NCBI RefSeq assembly: GCF_009833125.1
Contig: NZ_QRCC01000011.1
Coordinates: 18,657-82,656, forward strand
Direction of reading: 5' to 3'
Length of the DNA stretch: 64,000 bases
From: Nitrosomonas sp. HPC101
Lineage (GTDB): Bacteria; Pseudomonadota; Gammaproteobacteria; Burkholderiales; Nitrosomonadaceae
In this document: piece after piece, positions 1 to 8,705 of the stretch
How positions within the stretch are numbered: position 1 is the stretch's first letter
Layout: each line of letters starts with the position of its first letter
Translations under genes and position numbers: made by a program
Notes under the pieces: generated by a model
Told to the model about the DNA's origin: nothing
Seen by the model: the letters and a program-made list of their open reading frames with translations, nothing else
Database searches by the model: none

Positions 1-992
1 CGATCACAAAGCGTATGCCATTCATCTGCACTCAAATGCGTCTTGCTTCCCAGCAGAGGTTGAATGACCTGGTGTTTGAGCGCATTGATTGCATCGATCC
101 AGGCCGGATTGATGCCTTCATCAAGCGGCAGCGGTTTATTTGCCTCGATTTTTGCAAGCGGCAATGTGGCGAGCTGTTCGGTGGTACTGGAGAGATTGGT
201 ATTGGCAAGCGCCTCGTAATCCGATAAAGCCGGATTCAGCGGATCACCTGCCTTTTGATCGAATTCAACCAGGTTACAGCGGGTAAAGTAATCCTCTATT
301 TTAGCCCTGACTGTATCAAAGATTGTTCTGGCTGCTTCTGTATGTTCTCCCAGCGGCAATATCCCGGCGGCATCCTGTTCCGCATCCTGCCACCATTGCG
401 CATAGGCTTTCACCTCGGTAAAGAATTGCTCAACCTGTTCTGCTGAAATGCCCGGCTGCCCGGATCGATCCTGTAGCGGCTCGACACATTTCATTATGTC
501 CTCAATCACGCCCTGGGTTTCGGTATCACTAGCCGATGCGGCAGGAATGATACCGTCACCATTGAACTGGGTGCTGGCAAAAATCTTGTTGATATCAGCC
601 GTATCTTCCACTGCAATGGCCACTTCATCCTGTTTGCCAGTGTTGTGCAGGATTTGTCTGGCCGACGATAGCAATGTGGCGCCTTCCGGGGTGCTGTCAT
701 CGATTGCATCCAGTTGCAGTACATCCGATCCACGCGTGAGATCTTCCGGATTTTTGAGAACGGAGCATGTCCACTGGACTGCCGCGATAATTTCGGGAAC
801 ACGGATATGGCCATCACCATCTGCATCAATAAACTCAAGCGTCTTGTCATCAAACTCCAGGTTGGCGGTGGGACAACTGAGTGCGGCCCACAGCTTGGGA
901 TCAAGCTCCCCAAGGAATCTGATATCGTCTCCCGTCTCCAAACGTACCTGGTCAAAGCCACCCGATCTGAAAAAACGCCATTTATGAGTCAT
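1..992 (-). CDS. Partial conserved protein with EF-hand-like calcium loop
   Basis: This frame is open from 992 to the window edge, so only the N-terminal 330 or so residues are visible. It begins MTHKWRFFRSGGFDQVRLET. Residues of about 46-57 form a good EF-hand loop (DADGDGHIRVPE), and a second acidic NGDG turn follows at about residue 160. There is no signal peptide or membrane segment. I recall a family of long (about 900-residue) uncharacterised proteobacterial proteins with this N-terminus, but I cannot assign a function. ATG at 992 is preferred because AAGGA lies 6 bases upstream; the in-frame ATG at 998 abuts that site. Confidence 0.8.
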   Translation of the reverse strand, partial: MTHKWRFFRSGGFDQVRLETGDDIRFLGELDPKLWAALSCPTANLEFDDKTLEFIDADGDGHIRVPEIIAAVQWTCSVLKNPEDLTRGSDVLQLDAIDDSTPEGATLLSSARQILHNTGKQDEVAIAVEDTADINKIFASTQFNGDGIIPAASASDTETQGVIEDIMKCVEPLQDRSGQPGISAEQVEQFFTEVKAYAQWWQDAEQDAAGILPLGEHTEAARTIFDTVRAKIEDYFTRCNLVEFDQKAGDPLNPALSDYEALANTNLSSTTEQLATLPLAKIEANKPLPLDEGINPAWIDAINALKHQVIQPLLGSKTHLSADEWHTLCD

Positions 993-1600
993 ATTCATTC
1001 CTTGTTCCCCTTACATAAATTAAATACCTGAAAAATATCCAAGTCGCTTACAGCAAGATCGATCAAGACCAACGGAAAGTATTTTACAGGAAACAGGTTT
1101 ATCCAAATTTGCGACTAATTCATTTGCGAGCGCACACCCGCTTCAACCAGTGCGCGCGGGTTGTCGCTCTGATTGTTGTCTTTCATCTACAACAAGTGTT
1201 GATCAAAAGCCACTGCCCGATCACCGGAGGACAAGTCAATCCGGTTTACCACTCTCCATCAAACTCACAACGATCAAGTAACAAGAGAAAACCGTTCCTG
1301 TCCTCTGATTACACCCATTCAGCAACTTCTATACTGTCCGCACATCCACTCCAGACTCGGTGTTGGCAACACACATGACTATTCAACACGATGGTCAGGA
1401 AAGAACAAACCCGAGAGTCAGCTCAATCTACTTATAAGTTCTCATCGTCCTGTATGCAGAGCCCGCCAGGAACATAAGTTTGATAAAGGCTCATCTCCTG
1501 CAAATATCGCTCCCTGTGTGAGTAGAACACCTACATAACTGGAGGCTGCCATGGATGGTATGAACCTTATATTCCGATTCATTCTTCAAGGAGAGCGTAA
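993..1600. other. Intergenic stretch, no gene recognised
   Basis: This 608-base gap separates two divergent genes and probably holds their promoters. The short open frame at 1109-1378 has no ribosome binding site and no recognisable protein character. No clear hairpin or repeat was seen. Confidence 0.5.
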
Positions 1601-3310
1601 GTGCTGAAAATCAGGCTTGTATCCCGTATCGCCTCAATATTTTCCTTGCTGTTACCTGCAGTTTCACTCGCTGCAGAACCAGTAGCTGTCGATCAGGGTA
1701 GCAAATGGACAGCTTCTGCCAGAAATGATTTCTATAGTCGGGATCAGGGATCCCGGCTTATACCGCTTCGATGGATAGCAGCTTTAAAGCAGCCAAACGG
1801 TAAACCATTCATGGACGAAAGCCTTGATCGCTATGGTTATTTGCCCAATAAAGCGAGTGTTCCCGCCGGGCTGCCCGTTGGATTTACTGTTACCAACGAG
1901 GAAAGCGGGCAGGTGATCGGTATGAACTGTTCCGCTTGTCATACACGCCAGATTGAGGTTGCCGGTACTGCGTATCGAATTGATGGTGGCCCTGGAATCG
2001 TTGATTTCCAGAGCTTCCTCGCCGATCTCGACGTTGCCGTAAATACGGTCTTGACGAACCAACAGGCATTCGCCGATTTCGCTCACGCTGTACTCGGCCC
2101 GTCACCCGACTCGAAAGATCAAAAGAAACTACGGGAAGAAGTGGAAGCCTGGCATCTTCCTTACCACACCTTAGTCAAACGTGCACTTCCCTCACAACCC
2201 TGGGGGCCCGCAAGGCTTGATGCTGTATCAATGATCTTCAACCGTCTCGCCGGGCTAGATATCGGCCCTGCACCTACCTATATGATTCCCGAAAATATTC
2301 AGCCAGCTACCGCACCCGTGCGCTACCCATTTCTCTGGAATGCCGGAATTCAGGATAAAACACAGTGGCCCGGCTTTGCCAATAATGGCAATAAAATACT
2401 GGGGCTTTCCCGGAACCTCGGAGAAGTTTTTGGGGTATTTGGTATTTTCCATCCTAAAAAAGATAAGAGCCATCTGCTCGGTATTGACTATCAGAGCAAC
2501 AATTCGGCTAATTTCCAGGGATTGATCGCATTGGAAAAGCTGATGAACAAAATAGGTGCTCCCAAATGGCCATGGAAAGTAGATCAGACCCTCGCCAGTA
2601 AAGGAAAAACAATTTACGAACGCAAGACTGCAGAAGGGGGGTGCGCTGACTGCCACGGCATTATGCCTGGCGACAAGCCAAAAACCTGGAAAACACCCAT
2701 CATGGATGTCGGCACGGATTCAAAGGAATACGAAATCCTCGGCCGCACCGTGAAAACCGGAGTGCTCGAAGGTGCAAAGATTCCGTTCCTCGCTAAACCA
2801 CTCAAGCCCGTTGATACTGCCTTCAGCGTTCTGGGAACTGCAGTTCTCGGTACCATTCTTCAGCATTATGTTCCTATTGTCATGCGGACCAAGGATATGG
2901 CACAGATAGATAGCCTGGAATTATCAGCGCTTCCACCAGAAACGGAGTCCCTCCAGGATGCATTCATTGCACCACCCGCAGTATCTGAAGAAACATCAGT
3001 CTATGCATATGAATCTCGGGTTCTTGAAGGCATCTGGGCAGCTGCACCCTATCTTCATAATGGATCGGTACCAACATTGGCAGAATTGCTAAAGCCGGCA
3101 GCCGAACGAGTCAGCTCATTCAAGATTGGCCCGATTTATGACACTGTCAACATCGGAATTGCTGTTGAGCAAACTAAATTTGATTACACGTTGCAAACTA
3201 CGGATTGCAGCGACCGAAACTCCGGAAACAGTCGTTGCGGTCACGAATTTGGCACAACACTTTCCCCAGATGACAAAAAAGCTTTGCTTGAATATCTCAA
3301 AACACTCTAA
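1601..3310 (+). CDS. RoxA-like dihaem c-type cytochrome
   Basis: The 569-residue protein starts with an export signal (about residues 1-25, ending SLAAEP) and has two haem-binding CxxCH motifs, CSACH near residue 110 and CADCH near residue 349. It also has the C-terminal motif APYLHNGSVPTLAELL found in dihaem cytochrome c peroxidase relatives. The length and the N-terminal LIPLRWIAALKQP segment match the RoxA (rubber oxygenase) and dihaem peroxidase-like branch rather than classical CcpA of about 330 residues. It should be periplasmic; its substrate cannot be read from sequence. Start is GTG with AAGGAGAG 6 bases upstream. It appears monocistronic. Confidence 0.8.
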   Translation: MLKIRLVSRIASIFSLLLPAVSLAAEPVAVDQGSKWTASARNDFYSRDQGSRLIPLRWIAALKQPNGKPFMDESLDRYGYLPNKASVPAGLPVGFTVTNEESGQVIGMNCSACHTRQIEVAGTAYRIDGGPGIVDFQSFLADLDVAVNTVLTNQQAFADFAHAVLGPSPDSKDQKKLREEVEAWHLPYHTLVKRALPSQPWGPARLDAVSMIFNRLAGLDIGPAPTYMIPENIQPATAPVRYPFLWNAGIQDKTQWPGFANNGNKILGLSRNLGEVFGVFGIFHPKKDKSHLLGIDYQSNNSANFQGLIALEKLMNKIGAPKWPWKVDQTLASKGKTIYERKTAEGGCADCHGIMPGDKPKTWKTPIMDVGTDSKEYEILGRTVKTGVLEGAKIPFLAKPLKPVDTAFSVLGTAVLGTILQHYVPIVMRTKDMAQIDSLELSALPPETESLQDAFIAPPAVSEETSVYAYESRVLEGIWAAAPYLHNGSVPTLAELLKPAAERVSSFKIGPIYDTVNIGIAVEQTKFDYTLQTTDCSDRNSGNSRCGHEFGTTLSPDDKKALLEYLKTL

Positions 3311-3452
3311 ATAGCCAAGTTAAATCACAGCATAACCCGCTCCTGGTAAGAATTCATTTTCTGGGGCGGGCCTACCCTTCTGATACCATCACATGATCTG
3401 TAAGCATTTCCAGCGTTGCTTATAAAAGTCAGCGAAGCAGTCAGTTCAAGGC

Positions 3453-3512
3453 AAAAGTCGGCGAAAAAAGCGGAGTTTATACGTAATAAATGCGTATTTT
3501 GCGCCGACTTTT
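3453..3512. repeat. Inverted repeat with nested hairpin
   Basis: Two perfect 11-base arms (AAAAGTCGGCG at 3453-3463 and its complement at 3502-3512) enclose a second small stem (ATACG 3479-3483 with CGTAT 3493-3497). A related AAAAGTCAGCG lies at 3424-3434. The element sits at the far end of the minus-strand cassette genes, just past the DUF3465 stop. It may be a small dispersed repeat or a terminator; no T-tract follows. Confidence 0.5.
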
Positions 3513-3562
3513 AACGCAGAAATCACAACGCAGGTAGTTTTTCAGAGATTCCTTAGCCGCAG

Positions 3563-4015
3563 TCACTGATAGATCTGTCCGTTGTGTTTTAACCACCCTG
3601 CCACGTGGGAGCCGTTTGGATCGTGATGTGTCCAATGCACAACGCCCCCTTTTTCATTCCATTCGTACTGCCCCGAGAATTGAATGGCATCCCCTTTTTT
3701 GAGAGAGCTTATTCTCAGCGCGAGATCAATATTATGCGCAATCAAAAGCGTTTGACCGGAGCGAAGGGCAATAATGAATTTTTGATGCCTGCTGCCATCA
3801 TTGTCGTCCGGGAGCAATTTCGTGACAACGCCTTCTCCGGAAACTTGCAGATTACGCTTACGATTTGAGAAAGCATCCGCAAGCGTTGCATCCGTATCAT
3901 TCTGGCGCTCCGATAAAGTCGAATACTGAAGCCTGTCTGGTATTAATGTATACGGATTGCCGAGATACGCATAGCCGGCAACTATTGCCACCGCCAGTAG
4001 TATGAATTTCTGCAT
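3563..4015 (-). CDS. DUF3465 family exported protein
   Basis: The 150-residue protein has a hydrophobic N-terminus (MQKFILLAVAIVAGYAYLG) that is a signal peptide or anchor. The C-terminal half matches my memory of DUF3465: FIIALRSGQTLLIAHNIDLA, then QYEWNEKGGVVHWTHHDP and a final HNGQIYQ. The domain resembles an OB fold and is probably periplasmic; function is unknown. It is the last of the small same-strand genes left of the integrase relic, so it may be a captured cassette, but I see no clear attC on either side of it. Confidence 0.8.
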   Translation of the reverse strand: MQKFILLAVAIVAGYAYLGNPYTLIPDRLQYSTLSERQNDTDATLADAFSNRKRNLQVSGEGVVTKLLPDDNDGSRHQKFIIALRSGQTLLIAHNIDLALRISSLKKGDAIQFSGQYEWNEKGGVVHWTHHDPNGSHVAGWLKHNGQIYQ

Positions 4016-4095
4016 GTTGTTACTTCTAATTTATGGGTAAAACCACACCGCTAAGCGAAGGCAAATAGTCAGCCGGATGCACTGGCTGGATTGAT

Positions 4096-4485
4096 TCACC
4101 GGCTGCCTCTGCACGCATCACCTTCTTTCCCAGTGAGCCAACCCGAAAGCTGCTCAATACGATGATTAACCAATGCAGCTTGCTCCAAACAACTGCACAT
4201 TGGGTAGATCGAACCGTATTCCTCACGCTTGTTATCAGCGGGATAAATAGCTTCCATCTCTGCATCCTGGAACACCAGCCATGCGCTTTGCGCCCTACGT
4301 AACCTGGTCGTGAAGTTGGCATCGTCTTGATGCTGCTCCAGGAGCTGCCGATAGATGGCATTGAGCTTTTTGTCCGCTTCTCGATACACCTTGCATGCAT
4401 CATCATTGAGATCAGCTTGCGTCTGTGCGTTCGCAACCGCACATAAAAGCACACAAACAAAAAAGACAGCGGATCGAATATTCAT
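4096..4485 (-). CDS. LprI-like (DUF1311) exported protein
   Basis: The 129-residue protein has a cleavable signal peptide (about 1-20, ending AVANA) and a compact domain with paired cysteines and the motif RAQSAWLVFQDAE, typical of lysozyme inhibitor LprI / DUF1311. It would act in the periplasm or envelope; inhibition of lysozyme is known only for some members. The ATG lies 9 bases after the R' box of the attC at 4495-4560, the usual spacing in an integron cassette. The next gene's attC supports reading it as a captured cassette. Confidence 0.75.
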   Translation of the reverse strand: MNIRSAVFFVCVLLCAVANAQTQADLNDDACKVYREADKKLNAIYRQLLEQHQDDANFTTRLRRAQSAWLVFQDAEMEAIYPADNKREEYGSIYPMCSCLEQAALVNHRIEQLSGWLTGKEGDACRGSR

Positions 4486-4494
4486 TTTATTGAA

Positions 4495-4560
4495 GTCTAA
4501 CGATTGGGTTCAAGAGTGCGATACGACAGCGACGGCATCCCTTGGAGCTCATTGTTATAT
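4495..4560 (-). other. attC recombination site
   Basis: On the minus strand an ATATAAC box at 4560-4554 (R'' variant) and GTTAGAC at 4501-4495 (R', matching GTTRRRY) bracket imperfect inner arms (CCAAGG and CTTGAACC). Size is 66 bp. It lies between the stop of the upstream membrane-protein gene (4573) and the start of the LprI-like gene (4485), exactly where a cassette junction should be. Confidence 0.65.
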
Positions 4561-4572
4561 GTTTAGGTTGTT

Positions 4573-5256
4573 TCAACGTCGCAGTGAAGATTCGTCTTGA
4601 TAAGGCATCGACTGCTCCGAATCGAGAGGTTCATACTTCGCCCATAACAAAAACCGTTTGAATTCCATGAGCTCACTCTTGCTGGTTCGGATCGATCCGA
4701 TCACCATACCACCAAGCCAAAGTCCTAGCACCGCAAACAGGCTGACATACAAGAGGACCTCAACAGACCAATGCGCTGCGGCAACCCCCATGAGCGCCAC
4801 AAGCCCAGTAATCAAGAAGGTGATGAGGGGATGGATAGAAATCTTACTGTCTATCTCTGTTGATTCCTGTTCATCAAGAAACCTCAGCGCATCATCGATG
4901 CTCCCCGAGTATTTTCCCTCCTGTAGATCATTTCGGAAGCGGAGATAACGCAAGTACTGGTAGTCTCGATAGAAGTGTTGAATCCTATCGCTGTAGAGTC
5001 GATACTCCTCAGAAAAGGCCGACTTCCTCGCCAAGAACACGCAAATCGCCCACGACACCGCTGAGACTAGCACCCCCGAGAAGAAGAAGAAGAAGGGTAA
5101 ATTTGCAAACAACAACACCTCGAAAGTGAGGAAGGCAGCCTTTGAAGCCCAGAGACCAAACTTGAGTCTACTGGATGCGCGTTTGTAAATCTGCTTCGCA
5201 GCCCAGATTCGCGACGCCGCACGATAAATCGCTATCAGTCGAATAAAGCTGTCCAC
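4573..5256 (-). CDS. Hypothetical membrane protein (cassette gene)
   Basis: I do not recognise this 227-residue protein. It has two hydrophobic blocks, one at about residues 40-75 (phenylalanine-rich, FFFFFSGV) and one at about 140-190, each long enough for two membrane spans, joined by a charged cytoplasmic-looking segment (RIQHFYRDYQYLRYLRFRNDLQEG). The tail is also charged. Start GTG 5256 lies 5 bases after the R' box of the candidate attC at 5261-5331, and its stop is followed by the attC at 4495-4560, so it is a whole cassette. Confidence 0.6.
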   Translation of the reverse strand: MDSFIRLIAIYRAASRIWAAKQIYKRASSRLKFGLWASKAAFLTFEVLLFANLPFFFFFSGVLVSAVSWAICVFLARKSAFSEEYRLYSDRIQHFYRDYQYLRYLRFRNDLQEGKYSGSIDDALRFLDEQESTEIDSKISIHPLITFLITGLVALMGVAAAHWSVEVLLYVSLFAVLGLWLGGMVIGSIRTSKSELMEFKRFLLWAKYEPLDSEQSMPYQDESSLRR

Positions 5257-5839
5257 TAAAATCTAACGTGGAAATAAGGGACAACGCGACCGTGTAGCGC
5301 GGCGGTAACCAACAAGTACAGCTTGTTGACTACCCCTTCCACTGTAGAGCCACACGTTTTATAGAGTGGGATAGACAGTCTTTTCATTGTATTGACTGAA
5401 TTGAATTCGTCCGACCAAATCAATTTGATGGCGTGCTTGCTCTTCGTACCCATATAGACTACCGCAGTAAGCTCCACTGACTGATATGTATTCAGGGCTC
5501 AAGGGGAAATTCTTCAGATACGTCAGATTGGACAATGCAGTCGTTTCCCTCCGAAAACTCAATTGATACGTTTCTGGTTAAAGTCTTTCCTTTATTCCAT
5601 ATTTTAAGCCTGTGTTTATTGCTACTAAGTTTAATGAAATTTGCACCAAGGTCGGCTTTTCTGTTGGAGATTAATTCAGACTCCTCTCTCTCAAGTAGGC
5701 GTTGATTTAGCTTCTCTTGGCTTGCAATAAGTGACTTATGCTGATTATTAAACTGCACCGTCTTCCATGCCGAATACGCAGAAATTAGAAGCGCCAAACT
5801 GGCGACAATGTCACTAACTGTAATTGAAAGTAGCATCAT
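5256..5839 (-). pseudogene. Frameshifted membrane-anchored hypothetical
   Basis: From ATG 5839 the frame encodes MMLLSITVSDIVASLALLI, one membrane span, then a coiled segment and a beta-rich domain, stopping near 5492 after SEEFPLEP. The protein-like sequence resumes in another frame (ALNTYQSVELTAVVYMGTKS) and runs to 5256. One missing base in the GAGCCCTGAAT stretch near 5493 would rejoin the two halves as EPLNTYQSVEL. The second frame then reads through the downstream attC, so the original stop is uncertain. I do not recognise the family. A sequencing error is the alternative explanation. Confidence 0.55.
5261..5331 (-). other. Candidate degenerate attC site
   Basis: On the minus strand AGTCAAC (5331-5325, one mismatch to RYYYAAC) is paired with a perfect R' box GTTAGAT (5267-5261). 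The inner arms are weak. Position between two minus-strand cassette genes supports the call; the sequence alone would not settle it. Confidence 0.45.
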
Positions 5840-6276
5840 TTGATTTTTATGAACTTGCTGCCCTTGAAAGCTGAAGCAAGTTGTTTCTTGAGTTGATTGG
5901 CAAGATCTCAACTGTTAAATTCGATCCGTTTAAAAACGGCCTGATCAGGCACGAAAGAGAATAAAGCGTCAGCACGACCATTTAAGCTCCGAAAAAAGCC
6001 CGCATTTCATGGTTATTTATCTAGCCTCACGGACTGTGATCTTGTGAAAACAGTGGTGGTTATAGTACGAGCGGGGATTGAATTTTTCGTCTTTGCGAAT
6101 TCTGCAGGGATGAAGCAATCCAAAAACAACACTGGCAGCGCTATTGGATTGTCGCGTCGACCTGTAGCGAATATGGAAGCTCTAGTTCGTGCACACCACC
6201 GACAGCCGGCATGAACTCTTCCTGCCGAGCCGAACATACTGGCCCGGCAGTTTAAACTGGTGCTGACTGGCTGCCG
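5840..6276. other. Gap inside the cassette array, no gene recognised
   Basis: This 437-base stretch separates the frameshifted hypothetical from the SDR gene. A GTTAAAT box at 5914-5920 matches GTTRRRY and could be part of a decayed attC, but I cannot find its partner. Short minus-strand frames here (for example 6013-6237) have no recognisable character. Confidence 0.4.
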
Positions 6277-7032
6277 TTACACGCTCAGGTATCCACCATC
6301 GACCACGATCTGAGATCCACTCACAAACGATGCCTTGTTTGACAGCAGGAAGCAGACGACTTCTGCGACCTCCCCGGGCTCGCCCAGTCGACCGATGGGA
6401 TGCAGGTGCTCCAGAGTCGACTTCAGATCTGTATCCGTCCACTGCGCGATAAGCGGCGTCATGATATAGCCCGGATGCACGGAGTTAATCCGAATTCCCT
6501 GCTTGCTGTACTCGATTGCTGCAGACTTGGTCAGGCCGGCAACACCGTGCTTTGAGGCACAATACGCGCCCAGGTTGGCGATGCCAGTCAGACCAGCGAT
6601 AGATGAAGTGTTGACGATGGCGCCGCCACCCGCCGCCAAAATCGCCGGTATCTGGTAGCGCATGCCATAGAAAACACCATTCAGATTCACATCGATAACG
6701 CCGCGCCATTCCTCGGGCGACAATTCGCCCACATGTTTTTCTGCTCCGATGATGCCGGCGTTGTTGAAGGCCAGATGCAGTGCACCGAACGTTTTTTTAG
6801 CAAATTCAACCGTGGCCGCAGCGTCTTCTTCTTTGGCTACGTTAGCGCGAAACGCTGCCGCTTTTCCTCCGGCCTGAGTGAGTTCCTCAGCAACCGATTC
6901 CGCAGCCTCAAGACTGATATCAGATAAAACCACGGACGCTCCCCCAGCGCAAAGGAGTCGTGCCGCTTCGGCACCAATGCCTGAACCGCCCCCCGAAACA
7001 ATTGCAACCTTCCCAAGAAATTCTGTTGACAT
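6277..7032 (-). CDS. Short-chain dehydrogenase/reductase (SDR)
   Basis: The 251-residue classical SDR has the glycine-rich cofactor motif SGGGSGIG at the N-terminus, the NNAGI motif, the catalytic serine in NTSSIAG and the YCASK tetrad. The C-terminal SGSQIVVDGGY is typical of glucose 1-dehydrogenase-like members. It should oxidise an alcohol or reduce a carbonyl with NAD(P); substrate unknown. ATG 7032 is chosen over longer in-frame starts because AGGAG lies 8 bases upstream and MSTEFLGKVAIVSGG is the normal family start. It lies 62 bases after the VOC gene and may share its cassette or transcript. Confidence 0.85.
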   Translation of the reverse strand: MSTEFLGKVAIVSGGGSGIGAEAARLLCAGGASVVLSDISLEAAESVAEELTQAGGKAAAFRANVAKEEDAAATVEFAKKTFGALHLAFNNAGIIGAEKHVGELSPEEWRGVIDVNLNGVFYGMRYQIPAILAAGGGAIVNTSSIAGLTGIANLGAYCASKHGVAGLTKSAAIEYSKQGIRINSVHPGYIMTPLIAQWTDTDLKSTLEHLHPIGRLGEPGEVAEVVCFLLSNKASFVSGSQIVVDGGYLSV

Positions 7033-7094
7033 CACTAAATCTCCTATCGTGGTGGTAATTCGGTCAATGTAGTCTATAGACTGAAGCAGTACAG

Positions 7095-7499
7095 TTACAT
7101 CGAATGAAAGCCAATCATATTGCCCTCGGTATCGTTGACAAGGGCGATAAAGCCATGCTTGCCAATTGAGAATTTTTCCTTGAAAATACTGCCTCCATTC
7201 TCGGCGGCACGGGCAGCTTGCACAGCACAATCCTCACACCCGAAATAAATCAGTGTGCCACCGCACCCGGAAGGAACGCCAGTCATTTTTACCAGCATTC
7301 CGCAGGCGCCATAAGTGGTTTGAGCAGTATCTTTATCTGAGGGGAAGCCCCACATTTCCATATCTTCGCATTCAGTGGTAGGGGCGGGCATCTTTTCCAG
7401 TGTAACTGCAAGTACAGCTTCATAGAACGCTTTCGCACGTTCCATGTCCTGGACGTAAATTTCAAACCAGACGACGGGATTACTTTGATTGCGTTTCAT
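7095..7499 (-). CDS. VOC (glyoxalase-like) family protein
   Basis: The 134-residue protein is one vicinal-oxygen-chelate domain: VVWFEIYVQDMERAKAFYEAVL at the start, GTLIYFGCEDC in the middle and HGFIALVNDTEGNMIGFHSM at the end. Such proteins bind a metal and act on small substrates or sequester antibiotics; this one cannot be assigned. It begins 31 bases after the R' box of the clear attC at 7530-7588 and has a strong AAAGGAGG site, as expected for the first gene of a cassette. Confidence 0.8.
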   Translation of the reverse strand: MKRNQSNPVVWFEIYVQDMERAKAFYEAVLAVTLEKMPAPTTECEDMEMWGFPSDKDTAQTTYGACGMLVKMTGVPSGCGGTLIYFGCEDCAVQAARAAENGGSIFKEKFSIGKHGFIALVNDTEGNMIGFHSM

Positions 7500-7529
7500 G
7501 GAATTCCTCCTTTGAGGTGGTCGAGTAAA

Positions 7530-7588
7530 GTCTAACGCCAGAATTAAGCCGTGCCGCGAGCGACATCGGCTTGAGTGAAACGTTAGGT
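7530..7588 (-). other. attC site (59-base element)
   Basis: On the minus strand ACCTAAC (7588-7582) and GTTAGAC (7536-7530) are perfect R'' and R' boxes. Between them lie TCAAGCCGATG and CGGCTTAATTCTGG, which pair as the L boxes, and a central GCTCGCGGC segment. Length is exactly 59 bp and the sequence closely follows the classical integron attC layout. This is the best attC in the window. Confidence 0.9.
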
Positions 7589-7837
7589 GCCAACCCGGAC
7601 AGCGGCGCCTACCAATTCATCATACTCCCAGAACTCGACACTGTCCGGTACAAGATGTCTGCTGAAGATATTAGCCGCACGAGCTTTCCCCGTTCCCTCG
7701 CCAAAGATCTCTGAGCACGAACATGATTTTCCGGTACTCTGAGAGGAGCTGCGTGGAAATAGCACATGGCCTTGTTCTAAACCGTCAGCTTGGCATCTGG
7801 AGTATTGTGCCCGGACGTCTATCGGTGCGACTTGCAC
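7583..7837 (-). CDS. Possible small cassette ORF
   Basis: The stretch between two attC sites (7588 and 7948) must be a cassette. This minus-strand frame (84 residues, GTG start) ends inside the attC R'' box (TAA within ACCTAAC), a common cassette habit. The product, ending EFWEYDELVGAAVRVGT, is not recognised. An opposite frame at 7723-7953 also ends in an attC and cannot be excluded. The cassette may be non-coding. Confidence 0.3.
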   Translation of the reverse strand: MQVAPIDVRAQYSRCQADGLEQGHVLFPRSSSQSTGKSCSCSEIFGEGTGKARAANIFSRHLVPDSVEFWEYDELVGAAVRVGT

Positions 7838-7947
7838 TCAACAAGGATCTTCTGCTACTCGCAGTCCAGATCAAAAGCAGCATCTTCTTTGTCACTCAAC
7901 CACGTGAGTATTTGATCTTGCTCCTAAACGCTGGACTTACCATTGGC

Positions 7948-8014
7948 ACCTAATGCAGAGCTAGACAAGCCGCTGGAGTAACAGAAGTAGGTCGGCTTAA
8001 GTGCTGGGTTAGAC
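7948..8014 (-). other. attC site with one degenerate core box
   Basis: On the minus strand GTCTAAC (8014-8008) and ATTAGGT (7954-7948; consensus would be GTTAGGT) bracket L-box arms TTAAGCCG and CGGCTTG. Size is 67 bp. The methyltransferase stop codon TAA lies inside the first box. The changed G at the crossover position may make this site inactive. Confidence 0.8.
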
Positions 8015-8692
8015 AGACTTGATAACCAGCATTTCATTACCGTCTCTCTGAAACTCATAAGGTACGCGTATGGTGTTTACGCTAAGTCCTTTGACTAAGA
8101 AATATTCATTTACCGATTTGAGATATGGCGATGATGCGCCGTCAAGAGCAAGCAACGGGAATATTCTAATTTCGTGTGCTACACGCAACATTTCTTGAAG
8201 TGTTTGGATATGGAACTCCACTGATAAGTGTGCGCTGTACAAGAATAGAAAATGGGAAGACACGGCAATGTCGAATTGTTTGCTCTCAAAAGGCAAGGAA
8301 GGCAATTCGCCTGCGACGTACCGGCCATTTTGCTTTCCCACACTGAAATCAGAGAAAAAATCTTCCATCGCAGACATGCGAATTTTGCCAAGTTGCTCGA
8401 CCGATGGAATATTTTCCCAAACATAATCATCTTGATTTTTGCGCATCTGGGCTATCACGGTTTCATATGTTTCGGCTACACGGCTTCTGATTTGCGTTGT
8501 ATTAAAAACATAGATCGGATCAACGGAGACGACACTTCCACCGCGTTTAGTCAACATGGAATTGAACGCGGCGGGACCATCTCCGCAGCCGAGAAAGCGA
8601 AGGCTCAAATCTTTATTGGTGAGGTTGAACATGCTGACGTATTCGTAATACGAACGTCCCCACGGAACGACTTTATCTAGCATAAATCCCAT
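8009..8692 (-). CDS. SAM-dependent methyltransferase-like cassette gene
   Basis: The 227-residue protein has a class I methyltransferase fold signature: LRFLGCGDGPAAF (SAM-binding glycine loop, about residues 31-43), then VVSVDPIY (acidic ribose-binding residue), and a later LPFESKQFDIAVSSHFLFLY resembling the post-motif II strand. Substrate unknown. ATG 8692 lies 14 bases after the GTTAGAC box at 8712-8706 and its stop is inside the next attC, so it would be the first cassette next to the integrase relic. Confidence 0.65.
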   Translation of the reverse strand: MGFMLDKVVPWGRSYYEYVSMFNLTNKDLSLRFLGCGDGPAAFNSMLTKRGGSVVSVDPIYVFNTTQIRSRVAETYETVIAQMRKNQDDYVWENIPSVEQLGKIRMSAMEDFFSDFSVGKQNGRYVAGELPSLPFESKQFDIAVSSHFLFLYSAHLSVEFHIQTLQEMLRVAHEIRIFPLLALDGASSPYLKSVNEYFLVKGLSVNTIRVPYEFQRDGNEMLVIKSV

Positions 8693-8705
8693 AACCGACC
8701 TGCTT

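Noticed and set aside
1109..1378. Small gene in the first intergenic gap
   Set aside because: No ribosome binding site, no protein-like composition.
4015..4095. attC between the DUF3465 and LprI-like genes
   Set aside because: Only a weak ATTAGAA box is visible and no partner; not enough to call.
6277..6320. attC after the SDR stop (GTGTAAC)
   Set aside because: One mismatch in the box and no partner R' or L arms found downstream.
7723..7953. Plus-strand gene in the small cassette
   Set aside because: Opposite to every other cassette gene, no recognisable motif and no ribosome site; kept only as an alternative.
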